Source: Massilia litorea
GTDB lineage: Bacteria > Pseudomonadota > Gammaproteobacteria > Burkholderiales > Burkholderiaceae_D
Direction of reading: 5' to 3'
DNA length: 64,000 bases
Assembly: GCF_015101885.1 (NCBI RefSeq)
Contig: NZ_CP062941.1
Location: 1,736,001 to 1,800,000 of the forward strand
The notes beneath the pieces are model-generated. The model was given only the letters and a program-made list of their open reading frames with translations, made no database searches and had not been told where the DNA came from. A program made the position numbers and the translations under genes. Positions 47,770 to 57,662 of the stretch are shown here, in pieces (within the stretch, counting starts at the first letter, position 1; every line of letters starts with the position of its first letter).

Positions 47770-49224
47770 TCAGACGCCGCCCATGCAGATATATTTCATC
47801 ACCAGGTAGTCGTCCATGCCATGGACCGAACCCTCGCGTCCCAGGCCCGACTGCTTGACGCCGCCGAAGGGCGCGACTTCGGTCGAGATCAAGCCGGTAT
47901 TGACGCCGACCATGCCGGTCTCGATCTGCTCGGCCACGCGCCAGACGCGGCCGATGTCGCGCGAATAGAAATACGAAGCGAGGCCGAACTCGGTGTCGTT
48001 CGCCATCGCGATCACTTCGTCTTCAGTGCTGAAACGGAACAGGGGCGCCAGCGGCCCGAAGGTTTCTTCGCGCGCTAGCGCCATGTTCGAGGTGACGTCG
48101 GCCAGCACGGTCGGCTGGAAGAAGCTGTGACCGAGTTCGTGGCGCTTGCCGCCCAGTAGCAGGCGCGCGCCTTTCGACAGGGCATCGGCGATGTGCTGCT
48201 CGACTTTCACGACGGCTTTTTCTTCGATCAGCGGCCCCTGGTTGACGCCGGCCTCGACGCCGTTGCCCACCTTCAGCTTGCCGACGGCCGCGACCAGTTT
48301 CTGCGCGAATTCCTCGTAGACGCCGTCCTGCACATAAATCCGGTTGGCGCAGACGCAGGTCTGGCCGGCATTCCGGTATTTGGAGGCGATCGCCCCTTCG
48401 ACGGCGGCGTCGATGTCGGCGTCGTCGAACACGATGAAGGAGGCATTCCCGCCCAGTTCCAGCGAAATCTTCTTGATCGTCGGCGCGCATTGTTCCATCA
48501 GCAGGCGGCCGACGGCGGTCGAACCCGTGAAGCTGAGCTTGCGAACTAGTGGATTGCTCGTCATTTCGCCGCCGATCGCTTTCGAGTCGCCGATCACGAC
48601 GCTGAACACGCCTTTCGGGACCCCGGCGCGCTCGGCCAATACGGCAAGCGCGAGCGCGGAATACGGCGTCAGCTCCGCGGGTTTCAAGACGATCGGACAG
48701 CCGGCGGCCAGTGCCGGGCCAACCTTGCGGGTGATCATCGCGGCCGGGAAATTCCACGGGGTAATCGCTGCGCAGACGCCGATCGGCTCTTTCGTCACCA
48801 CGATGCGGCGGTCGGGCCAGGGCGATTGCAGGGTTTCACCGGCGACACGTTTCGCTTCTTCCCCGAACCATTCGAAGAAGGAGGCGGCATACGCGACTTC
48901 TCCCTTTGCCTCGGCCAGCGGTTTGCCCTGCTCGGCCGTCATCAGGAGCGCCAGGTCGTCGGCATTCTCCAGCATCAAATCACTCCACCTGCGCAGCACC
49001 AGGCTGCGCTCGCGCGCGGTCTTCTTGCGCCAGGCAGGCCAGGCAGCTGCGGCGGCGTCGATCGCGCGCCGGGTTTCCTGCGCGCCCATGTGCGGCACCG
49101 TGCCCAGTTTTTCTCCGGTCGCCGGATTGATCACGTCGACCGTGGCGGCTTCATTGGCGTCGCACCATTGTCCGTCGATATAGGCTTGCTGGCGCAAGAG
49201 CGCCGGGTCTTTCAGAGTCAGCAT
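47770..49224 (-). CDS. gabD: NADP-dependent succinate-semialdehyde dehydrogenase
   Basis: GabD oxidises succinate semialdehyde, the GABA degradation product, to succinate. The 484-residue protein has catalytic E256 (LELGGN) and C290 (NAGQTCVCANR) with a second cysteine, C292, at the position of the known redox switch, plus PWNFP and the SFTGSTAVGR loop. It matches GabD in length and sequence. It complements the polyamine genes 4 kb downstream, whose end product is GABA. Confidence 0.92.
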   Translation of the reverse strand: MLTLKDPALLRQQAYIDGQWCDANEAATVDVINPATGEKLGTVPHMGAQETRRAIDAAAAAWPAWRKKTARERSLVLRRWSDLMLENADDLALLMTAEQGKPLAEAKGEVAYAASFFEWFGEEAKRVAGETLQSPWPDRRIVVTKEPIGVCAAITPWNFPAAMITRKVGPALAAGCPIVLKPAELTPYSALALAVLAERAGVPKGVFSVVIGDSKAIGGEMTSNPLVRKLSFTGSTAVGRLLMEQCAPTIKKISLELGGNASFIVFDDADIDAAVEGAIASKYRNAGQTCVCANRIYVQDGVYEEFAQKLVAAVGKLKVGNGVEAGVNQGPLIEEKAVVKVEQHIADALSKGARLLLGGKRHELGHSFFQPTVLADVTSNMALAREETFGPLAPLFRFSTEDEVIAMANDTEFGLASYFYSRDIGRVWRVAEQIETGMVGVNTGLISTEVAPFGGVKQSGLGREGSVHGMDDYLVMKYICMGGV

Positions 49225-49299
49225 GGGATCCTCTTAAGTTTCAGACAAGTTCTCACATGGTAGACCTTTTCGAGCGCACCCGCCGCGCCATGCAGGCGC

Positions 49300-49713
49300 T
49301 CAATTCCCCCGGTAGGTCGAGTAGCCGTAAGGGCTCAGCAGCAGGGGGATGTGATAGTGCTGGGTCGTATCTGCCACCTTGAATTCGATCGGGATCTGCT
49401 CGAAAAAGGTCGGCTGGCGCAGGCGTGCATAGTGTTCGCCGGTCTTGAACACGATACGGTAGGCGCCGCTTGCCAGCGCCTTGCCGGCCGGGTAGAGCGC
49501 ACGCACGCGGCCTTGCGCGTCGGTGACGGCGCTGCCGAGGGCGCGCCACTCGCCCTTGTCCTGCTGCTCGAGCGTGACTGCCACGCCCGGGGTCGGCTGG
49601 CCGCTTTGCAGGTCGAGGATGTGGACGCTGAGCGGGTTGTCGGCGGCAAGGGCGTGCAGGCAGGAGCTCAGCAGCGCGGCGGCGAGGAACGAACGGCGAA
49701 TGGTGGTGTGCAT
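49300..49713 (-). CDS. hiuH: 5-hydroxyisourate hydrolase, periplasmic
   Basis: HiuH hydrolyses 5-hydroxyisourate in urate breakdown. The 137-residue transthyretin-like protein has a signal peptide (about 1-23, cut after ALA), the opening motif LSVHILDLQSGQPTPGV and the C-terminal YSTYRGN motif. E. coli HiuH is likewise periplasmic and lies beside HprSR, as here. No other urate genes are present, which favours a role in oxidative stress rather than purine use (inference). Confidence 0.93.
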   Translation of the reverse strand: MHTTIRRSFLAAALLSSCLHALAADNPLSVHILDLQSGQPTPGVAVTLEQQDKGEWRALGSAVTDAQGRVRALYPAGKALASGAYRIVFKTGEHYARLRQPTFFEQIPIEFKVADTTQHYHIPLLLSPYGYSTYRGN

Positions 49714-49739
49714 GGGTAATTCCTTTGTGCTTGGGTTGT

Positions 49740-50234
49740 TCAGGGAGCGCGCGGGCGCTCGAATGCGGGCACGGCGGCCAGGGCCGCGACGGCGCAGGCA
49801 TGGTCGTTGACGGCGCCGCCGCCGCCGGCCACGCCGATGGCGCCGACGACGGCGCCATCGCTGCGCAGCGGAACGCCGCCGCCGAGCAGCAGCAGCTCGG
49901 GGAGGTTCGCCAGGTTGCGCGCGTCGGGATCAAGGGCGGCATTGCGGGCCAGGTCGAGCGTGGCGTTCCTGGTCGACAGCGCGGTATAGGCCTTGCGCCT
50001 GCTGGCCTCCGTATTGTGCGGGCCGACACCGTCGCCGCGCTGCACGGCGACCAGGTTGCCGCCGCGGTCGACGACGGACACAACGACGGTCCGGCCCTGC
50101 GCGCGGCAGGCGGCAATCGCCGCGGCGGCGACACGGTTGGCCGCATCGAGCGACAAGTCGGGCAGTTGCGGCAGGCCGGCCGCGGCCGTATTGGCCAGCA
50201 AGGCGGCGCCCAGCGCCAGGGCAGGCTTGATCAT
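49740..50234 (-). CDS. HbpS/GlcG-type heme-binding protein, exported
   Basis: A 164-residue protein with a signal peptide (about 1-19, cut after AAA) and a DUF336/HbpS-GlcG domain ([21 protein letters not shown]...[19 protein letters not shown]...GGVPL...GAIGVAGGG). Streptomyces HbpS is an extracellular heme-linked redox sensor that acts on a two-component kinase. Here the gene is 26 bp upstream of hiuH and divergent from a kinase/regulator pair, a suggestive match. Confidence 0.85.
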   Translation of the reverse strand: MIKPALALGAALLANTAAAGLPQLPDLSLDAANRVAAAAIAACRAQGRTVVVSVVDRGGNLVAVQRGDGVGPHNTEASRRKAYTALSTRNATLDLARNAALDPDARNLANLPELLLLGGGVPLRSDGAVVGAIGVAGGGGAVNDHACAVAALAAVPAFERPRAP

Positions 50235-50301
50235 GGGTACTCCTCGAATAAATGAAGCCGCTACTCTACGCAGGGCCGGGCGACGCCAGCCTGACGCCCA
50301 G

Positions 50302-50317
50302 ATGACAATCCCGTCAT
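50302..50317. promoter_or_regulatory. CusR/HprR-box-like operator
   Basis: ATGACAATCCCGTCAT is a palindrome (ATGAC/GTCAT) that resembles the CusR/HprR box ATGACAA-NN-TTGTCAT, with two changes in the right half. It lies between the divergent hbpS-like/hiuH and response-regulator genes, 36 bp before the regulator start, so the regulator probably acts on both. Confidence 0.65.
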
Positions 50318-50352
50318 GTTGGAAGCGGCCTGCGCGGCTTAGAATGGCCGCC

Positions 50353-51039
50353 ATGCACATCCTCATCATCGAAGACGAGCCCAAGACCGGCGACTACCTG
50401 CAGCGCGGCCTGCGCGAGTCGGGTTTCACGGCCAGCCTTGCGCGCAACGGGCGCGACGGCCTGCATCTGGCCAATGAGGAAGAGGTCGATCTCGTCGTGC
50501 TCGACGTCATGCTGCCGCGCATGGACGGGTGGGAAGTGCTGGCGGCCTTGCGTGCGCATGAGGCAACGGCGCGGCTGCCGGTCTTGTTCCTGACGGCGCG
50601 CGACGAGGTGCGGGACCGTGTCAAAGGGCTGGAACTGGGCGCCGACGACTATCTGGTGAAACCCTTCGCTTTCGTCGAGCTGGTGGCGCGCATCCGCACC
50701 CTGCTGCGGCGTGCGCCGCTGCGCGAGGACGATCTGCTGTGTATCGGCGACATGGAGATCGACGTTGTCGCACGCAAGGTCCTGCGCCAGGGTCAACCAG
50801 TGCTGCTGACCGCCCAGGAATTCAACTTGCTCCATTTGCTGGCGCGGCGCCAGGGCCAGGTGCTGTCGCGTTCCCTGATCGCCTCGGCCGTGTGGGACAT
50901 CAACTTCGACAGCGACACCAACGTCATCGACGCCGCCGTGCGGCGCCTGCGCCGCAAGCTCGACGATCCCTTCGATCTGAAACTGATCCATACCCGGCGC
51001 GGCATGGGCTATGTCTGCGAAGCGGAGCCGCAAACATGA
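50353..51039 (+). CDS. hprR: CusR/HprR-type response regulator
   Basis: The 228-residue OmpR-family regulator has a REC domain (phosphoacceptor D51, acidic pair E7-D8, switch lysine in [10 protein letters not shown]) and a winged-helix DNA-binding domain (about 130-225; [32 protein letters not shown]). It is of the heavy-metal/HprR subgroup. The gene order next to hiuH makes HprR more likely than CusR; no copper genes are near. The kinase gene overlaps by ATGA. Confidence 0.87.
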   Translation: MHILIIEDEPKTGDYLQRGLRESGFTASLARNGRDGLHLANEEEVDLVVLDVMLPRMDGWEVLAALRAHEATARLPVLFLTARDEVRDRVKGLELGADDYLVKPFAFVELVARIRTLLRRAPLREDDLLCIGDMEIDVVARKVLRQGQPVLLTAQEFNLLHLLARRQGQVLSRSLIASAVWDINFDSDTNVIDAAVRRLRRKLDDPFDLKLIHTRRGMGYVCEAEPQT

Positions 51040-52406
51040 AGGGTTCGCTGACCCTGCGCGTCACGCTTGCCTTTGTCCTGATCGTGGCGGCCAGCGCGGC
51101 GGGGCTGGGCCTCTACCTGTACCACGCCTTCGTTGGCGAAATCGCGCGCCGCGACGACATCGCCCTGCTCGGCAAGCTGCGCCAGGTCCAGCAGCTGCTC
51201 GGCAGCCCGGGCGCCCAGTCCTTGTTGCGCGAGCGTCCGCAATATTTTCGGGACACGATGAGCGGGCAGGAAAATTCGCTGGTGCGCATCCTCGATGCCG
51301 ACGGACAGGTGCTGCTCGACATCAATTCGCCGGGCGAACGCTATCCGCAGCCGCCCGCCGCTGATGGGGCGGGATACCCGCCGATCCTGGCCTGGACCAG
51401 CCGCGCCGGCGCGCCGGGCCAGGTCGTCTCCGGCACGGCGCGCCTGGGCGGACAGCAGCCGGTACGGATTACGGTGGCGCGGGTGTATGCCGACCGCACT
51501 GCCATGTTCGCGCGCTACCGCCGCCAGATCGTGCTGGCCTGCGCCCTCGCGGCGCTGCTGGCGGGCCTGCTGGCGGCCTTCCTGCTGGTACGCGGTTTGC
51601 GGCCCCTGCGTGCGATCGCCGCCCATGCAGCCCTGGTGCGGCCGGGCCGGCTCGACAGCCAGCTCGAGAGCGCGAACGCGCCGCGTGAACTGCGGCCCCT
51701 GATCGACGCCCTGAACGCCATGCTGGTCCGTCTGCACGACGGCTACACCCGCCTGTCAGGTTTTTCCGCCGACCTGGCGCACGAGTTCCGCACCCCGGTC
51801 AACAACCTGCTGGGGCAGACCCAGGTGGCGCTGGCGCAGCGGCGCAGCCCGGACCACTACGAGGACCTGCTGGCCTCGAACGTGGAAGAGCTGGAACGCC
51901 TGTCGCGCATGGTCGACAGCATGCTGTTCCTGGCGCGCGCCCAACAGGAAGACGTGGTGCCGGTGCGCGAGAACCTGGCAGTCGAGGACGAGTACGCCCG
52001 GATGGTCGAATTCTTCGAAGGCATGGCCGAGGAGCGCGGCATCGTGCTGGACTGCGCCGGCAGCGGGACCGTGCGGGCCGATCCGCAGTTGCTGCGCCGC
52101 GCGCTGGCCAACCTGCTGTCGAATGCGATCCGCCACGCCTGCCCCGGCAGCACCGTCACGCTGGCGGCCGCGACTGTCGCCGGCGCAACCGAACTGTCGG
52201 TCACGAACCGGGGCGATCCGATCGCCGCGCACGACCTGCCGCACCTGTTCGAGCGCTTTTACAGGGCCGACGCGTCGCGCAGCGCAGGCGCCGGTTCCAC
52301 CGGGCTCGGATTGTCGATCGTCAGCGCCATCATGACCCTCCATGGTGGCCGGGCGGAAGTGCGTCCCGGGCCCGGCCTGACGCGCTTTGTCCTGCTGTTT
52401 CCCTGA
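51036..52406 (+). CDS. hprS: HprS/CusS-type sensor histidine kinase
   Basis: The 456-residue kinase has TM1 (about 8-30), a periplasmic domain (about 31-162), TM2 (about 164-186), HAMP, the H box with H249 ([11 protein letters not shown]), the N box (LLSNAIRH) and G2 (STGLGLSIV). C169 lies in TM2, and M75 and M157 lie in the periplasmic part. From memory, E. coli HprS uses C165 and periplasmic methionines at similar positions for oxidant sensing. It is translationally coupled to the regulator. Confidence 0.86.
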   Translation: MKGSLTLRVTLAFVLIVAASAAGLGLYLYHAFVGEIARRDDIALLGKLRQVQQLLGSPGAQSLLRERPQYFRDTMSGQENSLVRILDADGQVLLDINSPGERYPQPPAADGAGYPPILAWTSRAGAPGQVVSGTARLGGQQPVRITVARVYADRTAMFARYRRQIVLACALAALLAGLLAAFLLVRGLRPLRAIAAHAALVRPGRLDSQLESANAPRELRPLIDALNAMLVRLHDGYTRLSGFSADLAHEFRTPVNNLLGQTQVALAQRRSPDHYEDLLASNVEELERLSRMVDSMLFLARAQQEDVVPVRENLAVEDEYARMVEFFEGMAEERGIVLDCAGSGTVRADPQLLRRALANLLSNAIRHACPGSTVTLAAATVAGATELSVTNRGDPIAAHDLPHLFERFYRADASRSAGAGSTGLGLSIVSAIMTLHGGRAEVRPGPGLTRFVLLFP

Positions 52407-52611
52407 CCCGGGCGCCACCGACGAGGCAGCCGTGTTGGCATCCTTCTCCAGTTAACGTTATCCTTTTATTATGAAACCGCAGATTTATTAGCAGATCGGC
52501 ACGATACGTGCGCGTTATATACGCTGTGTTTGATCTGGATTAATGGCTACTCGCGCTCGGACCAGATTGCTCGTATGATGGTCTCAGTGCGCTCACGACA
52601 AGGTAGAAACC

Positions 52612-53370
52612 ATGCGCCCCATCGTAATCGTTCCAGCATGCACGCGTGACTTCGGCGAACACCCGTACCACGCGGCCCAGCACAAGTATGTCGACGCCAT
52701 CGTCCTCGGCGCCGACTGCGCGCCCATGATCCTTCCCTCCCTCGGCAAGGACCTGGACCTGGAGACAATGCTGCAACTGTGCGATGGCATCATGCTCACC
52801 GGTTCGGCCTCGAACGTCCACCCCAGCTATTACTCGGAAGAAGTGCTCGACCCGTCGCTGCCGCAAGATCCGGCGCGCGACGAAACGACCTTGCCCCTGA
52901 TCCGGGCGGCTGTCGGACGGGGCATTCCGATCATCGCGATCTGCCGCGGTTTCCAGGAGATGAACGTGGCCCTCGGGGGCTCGCTGCACCAGGCGGTGCA
53001 GCTGGTGGAAGGTAAATTCGACCACCGCGAAAACCCCGAACTCGGCATGGATGAACAATACGGCGACGCCCACAAGATTCAGTTGACCCCGGGCGGCATG
53101 CTGCACGCGATCGTCGGCGCCGACGAAATTCCCGTCAATTCGCTGCACGGGCAGGGCGTCAACGAACTGGCGCCGGGACTGGTGATCGAGGCCAGGGCCG
53201 AAGACGGTCTGGTGGAGGCGTTCTCGGTCGGCGCCGCGCCCGGTTTTACGCTGGCGGTGCAATGGCACCCCGAGTGGCGCATCACGCACAATCCGTATTC
53301 CATGAAGATGTTCGGCGCCTTCGGCCAGGCTTGCCGCGACTACCGCGCCAGGAAACAGGGGCGCCCATGA
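52612..53370 (+). CDS. puuD: Gamma-glutamyl-gamma-aminobutyrate hydrolase
   Basis: PuuD frees GABA from gamma-glutamyl-GABA. The 252-residue class I glutamine amidotransferase fold shows nucleophile C111 (AICRGFQEMN), the oxyanion region (GIMLTGSASNVHP) and the catalytic His/Glu pair (QWHPEW). It is the first gene of the polyamine cluster. The 205-bp AT-richer space before it must hold the promoter, but no sharp site stands out. Confidence 0.92.
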   Translation: MRPIVIVPACTRDFGEHPYHAAQHKYVDAIVLGADCAPMILPSLGKDLDLETMLQLCDGIMLTGSASNVHPSYYSEEVLDPSLPQDPARDETTLPLIRAAVGRGIPIIAICRGFQEMNVALGGSLHQAVQLVEGKFDHRENPELGMDEQYGDAHKIQLTPGGMLHAIVGADEIPVNSLHGQGVNELAPGLVIEARAEDGLVEAFSVGAAPGFTLAVQWHPEWRITHNPYSMKMFGAFGQACRDYRARKQGRP

Positions 53371-53492
53371 CCGCCGCCACGCACTCGGAAATGCGGTGGG
53401 TGGCGCGCGCCGTCCCCTAGTTTGCCTCGTTCTCTCCCGCACGTGCAGGGCGCCCTGTTGCGCCCCTGCGACCACTGAACAACAGAGAGGCA

Positions 53493-54866
53493 ATGATGGC
53501 AATCCGCGAGAATTTTTCCTATACCGACATGGACGAGTGGCTCAATGCCAAGCGCGTCACCGAAATCGAATGCCTGGTCCCCGACCTGACCGGCGTTGCC
53601 CGCGGCAAGATCCTGCCCCGGATTAAATTTACCGAAGAGCGAGGCATGCGCCTGCCGGAAGCCGTGCTCGGCATGACCGTGACCGGCAATTCCCCGATCG
53701 GCGACGACGCCTACGACCGCGCCATTTCCAGCACCGACCGCGACATGATCCTGAAGGCGGACCCGACCACCATCACGATGGTGCCCTGGGCCGTCGATCC
53801 GACCGCGCAGGTGATCCACGACTGTTATTTTGCCGACGGCAGCCTGGTCGACTTCGCTCCGCGCTCGGTGCTGCGCCGGGTGTTGAAACTGTATGCGGAG
53901 AAGGGCTGGACGCCGCTGGTCGCGCCCGAGCTCGAGTTTTATTTGACGGCGAAGAACATCGACCCGGACTTGCCGCTGGCCGCGCCGATCGGCCGCAGCG
54001 GCCGCGCCGAGACCAGCCGCCAGGTCTACAGCATCGACGCCGTCAACGAATTCGATCCGCTGTTCGAGGACATCTACGATTACTGCGACCTGATGAACCT
54101 CGACGTCGACACCCTGATCCACGAGATCGGCGCCGGCCAGATGGAAATCAATTTCCAGCACGGCGATCCGCTCGGCCTGGCCGACAAGGTGTTTTACTTT
54201 AAGCGCACGCTGAGGGAAGCGGCATTGAAACACGACATGTACGCCACCTTCATGGCCAAGCCGATGGCCGGCGAACCGGGTTCGGCGATGCACGTGCACC
54301 AGAGCGTGGTCGACGCCAAAACCGGGCGCAACATCTTCAGCGACGCCGACGGCAATGCATCGAAACTGTTCTACCAGTACATCGGCGGCCTGCAGCGCTA
54401 TATGCCTTCGGCCATGGCGATCGTCGCGCCTTACGTCAACTCGTATCGCCGCATCGTGCGCCACACGGCCGCGCCGATCAACCTGCAATGGGGCATCGAC
54501 AACCGCACGGTCGGCTTCCGCGTGCCGGTCTCGGGCGCACAGGACCGCCGCATCGAAAACCGCATCATCGGCGCCGACGCCAATCCGTATCTGGCGCTGG
54601 CGGTGACGCTGGCCTGCGGCTACCTCGGCATGGTCGACGCGCTCGAGCCGACCCCGATCGTCGAGGGCAGCGCCTACAAAATGCCGGTCGAACTGCCGCA
54701 GGGCTTGCCGGAAGCGCTGCAGCATGTGCGCGGCGAGGCGCGCCTGCGCGAAGTGCTGGGCGACCGTTTTATCGACGTGTACTCCGCGATCAAGGAACTC
54801 GAGCACCAGGAGTTCATGACCGTGATCAGCCCGTGGGAGCGCGAACACCTGTTATTGCACGTATGA
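53493..54866 (+). CDS. puuA: Gamma-glutamylputrescine synthetase (glutamine synthetase family)
   Basis: PuuA ligates putrescine to glutamate with ATP, starting the gamma-glutamylated polyamine route. The 457-residue protein is a full glutamine-synthetase-type enzyme: metal motif VAPELEFYL, HEIGAGQMEINFQHGD, the histidine loop GSAMHVHQS and RIENRIIGADANPYLALA. It lacks the adenylylation tyrosine context of GlnA and lies between puuD and spuC. ATGs at 53493 and 53496 both have GAGAGG upstream. Confidence 0.9.
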   Translation: MMAIRENFSYTDMDEWLNAKRVTEIECLVPDLTGVARGKILPRIKFTEERGMRLPEAVLGMTVTGNSPIGDDAYDRAISSTDRDMILKADPTTITMVPWAVDPTAQVIHDCYFADGSLVDFAPRSVLRRVLKLYAEKGWTPLVAPELEFYLTAKNIDPDLPLAAPIGRSGRAETSRQVYSIDAVNEFDPLFEDIYDYCDLMNLDVDTLIHEIGAGQMEINFQHGDPLGLADKVFYFKRTLREAALKHDMYATFMAKPMAGEPGSAMHVHQSVVDAKTGRNIFSDADGNASKLFYQYIGGLQRYMPSAMAIVAPYVNSYRRIVRHTAAPINLQWGIDNRTVGFRVPVSGAQDRRIENRIIGADANPYLALAVTLACGYLGMVDALEPTPIVEGSAYKMPVELPQGLPEALQHVRGEARLREVLGDRFIDVYSAIKELEHQEFMTVISPWEREHLLLHV

Positions 54867-54901
54867 CCAACTAGGGATCTACAACCAAAAGAGGTGCCAT
54901 C

Positions 54902-56350
54902 ATGGCAACCGACGAAACGGCGGTGCTTGCCGCCAGCATCACTTCCTTGAACGCTTCCACCGCGGAAGCGTTCGACACGCGCGCCATCCAGGAACTCGAT
55001 GCCGCGCACTTCCTGCACCCCTTCACCGACCACGCGGCGCTACGCGACAAGGGCGTGCGCGTGATGGTGCGCGGGCAGGGCGTCCACTTGTGGGATTCCG
55101 AAGGGCAGCAGCTGATCGACGGCATGTCGGGCCTGTGGTGCGTCAACGTCGGCTATGGCCGCACCTCGATCTCGCAGGCGGTCTACCGGCAGATGGAAAC
55201 GCTGCCCTTCTATAACAGCTTTTTTAATACGACCAATGTGCCGGCGGTGCAACTGGCGGCGGAACTGGTGGCGCTGGCGCCGCCGCAGTTCAGCCACGTG
55301 TTCTTCACCGGCTCCGGCTCGGAAGCGAACGACACGATCGTGCGCATGGTGCGGCGCTACTGGGACATCCTCGGCCAGAGCGAGCGCCAGGTCGTCATCA
55401 GCCGCCAGAATGCCTATCACGGCAGCACGATGGCCGGCGCCTCGCTGGGCGGCATGGCGGGCATGCATGCCCAGGGCGGCCTGCCGATTCCCGGCATCCG
55501 CCACATCGGCCAGCCGAACTATGCCGAACACGGGCATGGGCTGAGCGAAAACGCGTTTGGTCTCGTGGCGGCAGGCTGGCTGGAAGACGAAATCCTGGCC
55601 GTCGGAGCGGACAAGGTCGCCGCCTTCATCGGCGAGCCGGTGCAGGGCGCGGGCGGGGTCATCATCCCGCCGCCGACCTACTGGCCGGAAGTGCAGCGCA
55701 TCTGCGACAAGTACGGCATCCTGCTCGTCGCCGACGAGGTCATCTGCGGCTTCGGGCGGCTCGGCGCCTGGTTCGGTTCCGAACTGATGGGAATGCGGCC
55801 AGACCTGATCAGCTTTGCCAAGGGCGTGACTTCGGGCTATGTGCCGCTCGGGGGCGTATTGGTCGGTAAACGCGTGGCGCACGCGCTGGTCGAGAAGGGC
55901 GGCGATTTCAACCACGGTTTTACGTATTCCGGCCATCCCGTGGCCTGCGCCGCGGCGCTGGAAAACCTGCGCATCCTGCGCGAGGAGCGCTTGATTGAAA
56001 AGGTGGCGCTGGAAACCGGGCCGCATTTAAAAGCGGCGTTCACCGAGCTGGCGACGCATCCGCTGGTCGGTCACGCCGAGAGTTGCGGCATGGTGGCGGG
56101 GTTGAACCTGGTGCGCGCGAAAGGTACATCGGTGCACGACTGCGTCCGCTTCGATCCTGCGCTGCATGTGGGGATGGTATGCCGCGGGCACATGTTTGAC
56201 AACGGCGTCATCATGCGCGCGGTGGGCGACCGGATGATCGTGGCGCCGCCGCTGGTGATGACGAAAACGGAGATCGACGAGATGGCGGCGCGGATCCGGG
56301 ATTGCCTGGATTTGACGCTGGCCGATGTGCGCAGCCGTGGCTGGATGTGA
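54902..56350 (+). CDS. spuC: Putrescine/polyamine:pyruvate aminotransferase
   Basis: This 482-residue class III PLP aminotransferase has PLP lysine K307 (SFAKGVTSGYVPLGG), the cofactor loop TGSGSEANDT and LLVADEVICGFGRLG. Its long N-terminus and HPFTDHAAL motif match SpuC-type enzymes that transaminate putrescine, or gamma-glutamyl-putrescine, to the aldehyde. It replaces the PuuB oxidase of E. coli in this cluster. The gene follows puuA by 35 bp. Confidence 0.9.
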   Translation: MATDETAVLAASITSLNASTAEAFDTRAIQELDAAHFLHPFTDHAALRDKGVRVMVRGQGVHLWDSEGQQLIDGMSGLWCVNVGYGRTSISQAVYRQMETLPFYNSFFNTTNVPAVQLAAELVALAPPQFSHVFFTGSGSEANDTIVRMVRRYWDILGQSERQVVISRQNAYHGSTMAGASLGGMAGMHAQGGLPIPGIRHIGQPNYAEHGHGLSENAFGLVAAGWLEDEILAVGADKVAAFIGEPVQGAGGVIIPPPTYWPEVQRICDKYGILLVADEVICGFGRLGAWFGSELMGMRPDLISFAKGVTSGYVPLGGVLVGKRVAHALVEKGGDFNHGFTYSGHPVACAAALENLRILREERLIEKVALETGPHLKAAFTELATHPLVGHAESCGMVAGLNLVRAKGTSVHDCVRFDPALHVGMVCRGHMFDNGVIMRAVGDRMIVAPPLVMTKTEIDEMAARIRDCLDLTLADVRSRGWM

Positions 56351-56358
56351 TCGCGCAT

Positions 56359-56373
56359 GGTGGGCACGGGGTG
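56359..56373. repeat. Left half of a REP-like hairpin cut by an IS
   Basis: GGTGGGCACGGGGTG is the left arm and loop of a palindrome whose right arm (GTGCCCACC) now lies at 57665-57673 behind the IS481 element. The last five bases are one copy of the target duplication. Confidence 0.75.
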
Positions 56374-57662
56374 TGTTTAGCACAGGGACATAGGTAACAC
56401 CTGGCTAGGGACATGGGTAACACATGTGGTGTCATTCTAGCCGGGGTTTCGTAGGTCGATCATTCGTAGTTCCCGCTCGCAGAAAAACACCCTGTAGACG
56501 CCTTCCTCAGCCGTTGGACGCACGGCGACGAGTTCATCGAGCAGCCCCTCGCCGACAAAATAGTCGCGTCCGCGGAAGTGCAGCTGGCCATGCCGGCGCA
56601 CTTTGCGCACGTCGTCTCCCTCGTCGTATTCGATAGGTGGCAGGCTCGATGGAAACGGTCTGGCGCTGGGTGTGTAGCGCGTCACTGGTGGGCGCTGTCC
56701 AAGCGCTTCGTGAGGACGGATGAGGTTGTACTGGTCACGCCAGCCGTTGAAGGCGCTCTGACATGAGTCGATGGTGTTGAAGCCTGAACGGTCGAGCAAT
56801 TCGCGTTTAAGCGTGCGGTGAAAGCGCTCGTCCTTGCCCTGCGTCTGAGGATGGTAAGGACGGCTATGGCTGACGCGGATGCCCAGGCGCGTCAGCCAGA
56901 TTTCCAGCTTGGAGAGTGTGCCATGCCCCGACGTTCCCCAGGGCGGACCGTTGTCGCATGTGATCCGTTGCGGCAAGCCGTAGATCAGAAACGCCTGGGT
57001 CAAGGCTGTTCGCACCTGCATGCCATCTTCGCCCGAGCAAGCAGCCAGACAGATTGCAAAGCGGGAGTGGTCGTCCAGGACGGTCAGCGGATGACAGCGC
57101 CCAGCGCGCTTGTCGGTCAACGCAATATGGCCTTTGAAATCCATCTGCCACAGTAAATTGGGCGCTTCGTGTTCGAAACGGGTGTGCGTTCGCTCGGTAA
57201 CGTCGGCGTGGGGCACTAAACGACGGCCATTACGCCGCAAGATTGCGGCGATGGTGTTGTGATGCGGCTTGGCCATCCCGTCCGGTAGCAAGGCGGCCAG
57301 CTTGCGCCCACCCCAGCACGGATACTGGTCATGCAGCGCCAACACCTGAGCCTCGAGCTGAGCATCGCTCCGATTCGGCGACGTCAGGGGCTGGCGTGAC
57401 CGGTCACTCAAGCCGGCCGGCCCTTCCTGGCGGTAGCGGTCCATCCACAAGTATGCGCTCTTGGGACTGACGCTGAATGCACGGCACAGCGCCCGTATGT
57501 TGGCTCCCGGCGCCGACGCCAACATCACGAATTCAAGGCGAGAAGACATTTTGGAACTCTCCTTCCAAGGCATCGCACGCTCCCAAAGTCAGCAGTGCAA
57601 TGATCATAAAAGGTGTTACCTATGTCCCTAGCCAGGTGTTTAGGATGTCCCTGTGCTAAACA
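56374..57662. mobile_element. IS481-family insertion sequence
   Basis: The 1289-bp element has long terminal inverted repeats that begin TGTTTAGCACAGGGACAT on both sides and share a further CACCTGGCTAGGGACAT block. It is flanked by a 5-bp direct repeat GGGTG (56369-56373 and 57663-57667), the target duplication. One intact transposase is on the minus strand. Removing the element and one GGGTG restores a perfect hairpin of the dispersed family, so the insertion is recent. Confidence 0.9.
56437..57573 (-). CDS. IS481-family transposase
   Basis: The 378-residue transposase has an N-terminal HTH (ANIRALCRAFSVSPKSAYLWMDRYRQEG), an rve/DDE catalytic core with D in LLWQMDFKGH, D in ITCDNGPPW and E in GKDERFHRTLKREL, and a C-terminal beta-rich tail. 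It appears intact. MPWKE at 57573 is the usual family start; an ATG at 57549 has a better AAGGAG site. Confidence 0.93.
   Translation of the reverse strand: MPWKESSKMSSRLEFVMLASAPGANIRALCRAFSVSPKSAYLWMDRYRQEGPAGLSDRSRQPLTSPNRSDAQLEAQVLALHDQYPCWGGRKLAALLPDGMAKPHHNTIAAILRRNGRRLVPHADVTERTHTRFEHEAPNLLWQMDFKGHIALTDKRAGRCHPLTVLDDHSRFAICLAACSGEDGMQVRTALTQAFLIYGLPQRITCDNGPPWGTSGHGTLSKLEIWLTRLGIRVSHSRPYHPQTQGKDERFHRTLKRELLDRSGFNTIDSCQSAFNGWRDQYNLIRPHEALGQRPPVTRYTPSARPFPSSLPPIEYDEGDDVRKVRRHGQLHFRGRDYFVGEGLLDELVAVRPTAEEGVYRVFFCERELRMIDLRNPG

Noticed and set aside
50353..52406. Copper/silver (cus) regulatory genes
   Set aside because: The protein family fits, but there are no copper efflux or chaperone genes nearby, and the hiuH neighbourhood favours HprSR. 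CusSR is not fully excluded.
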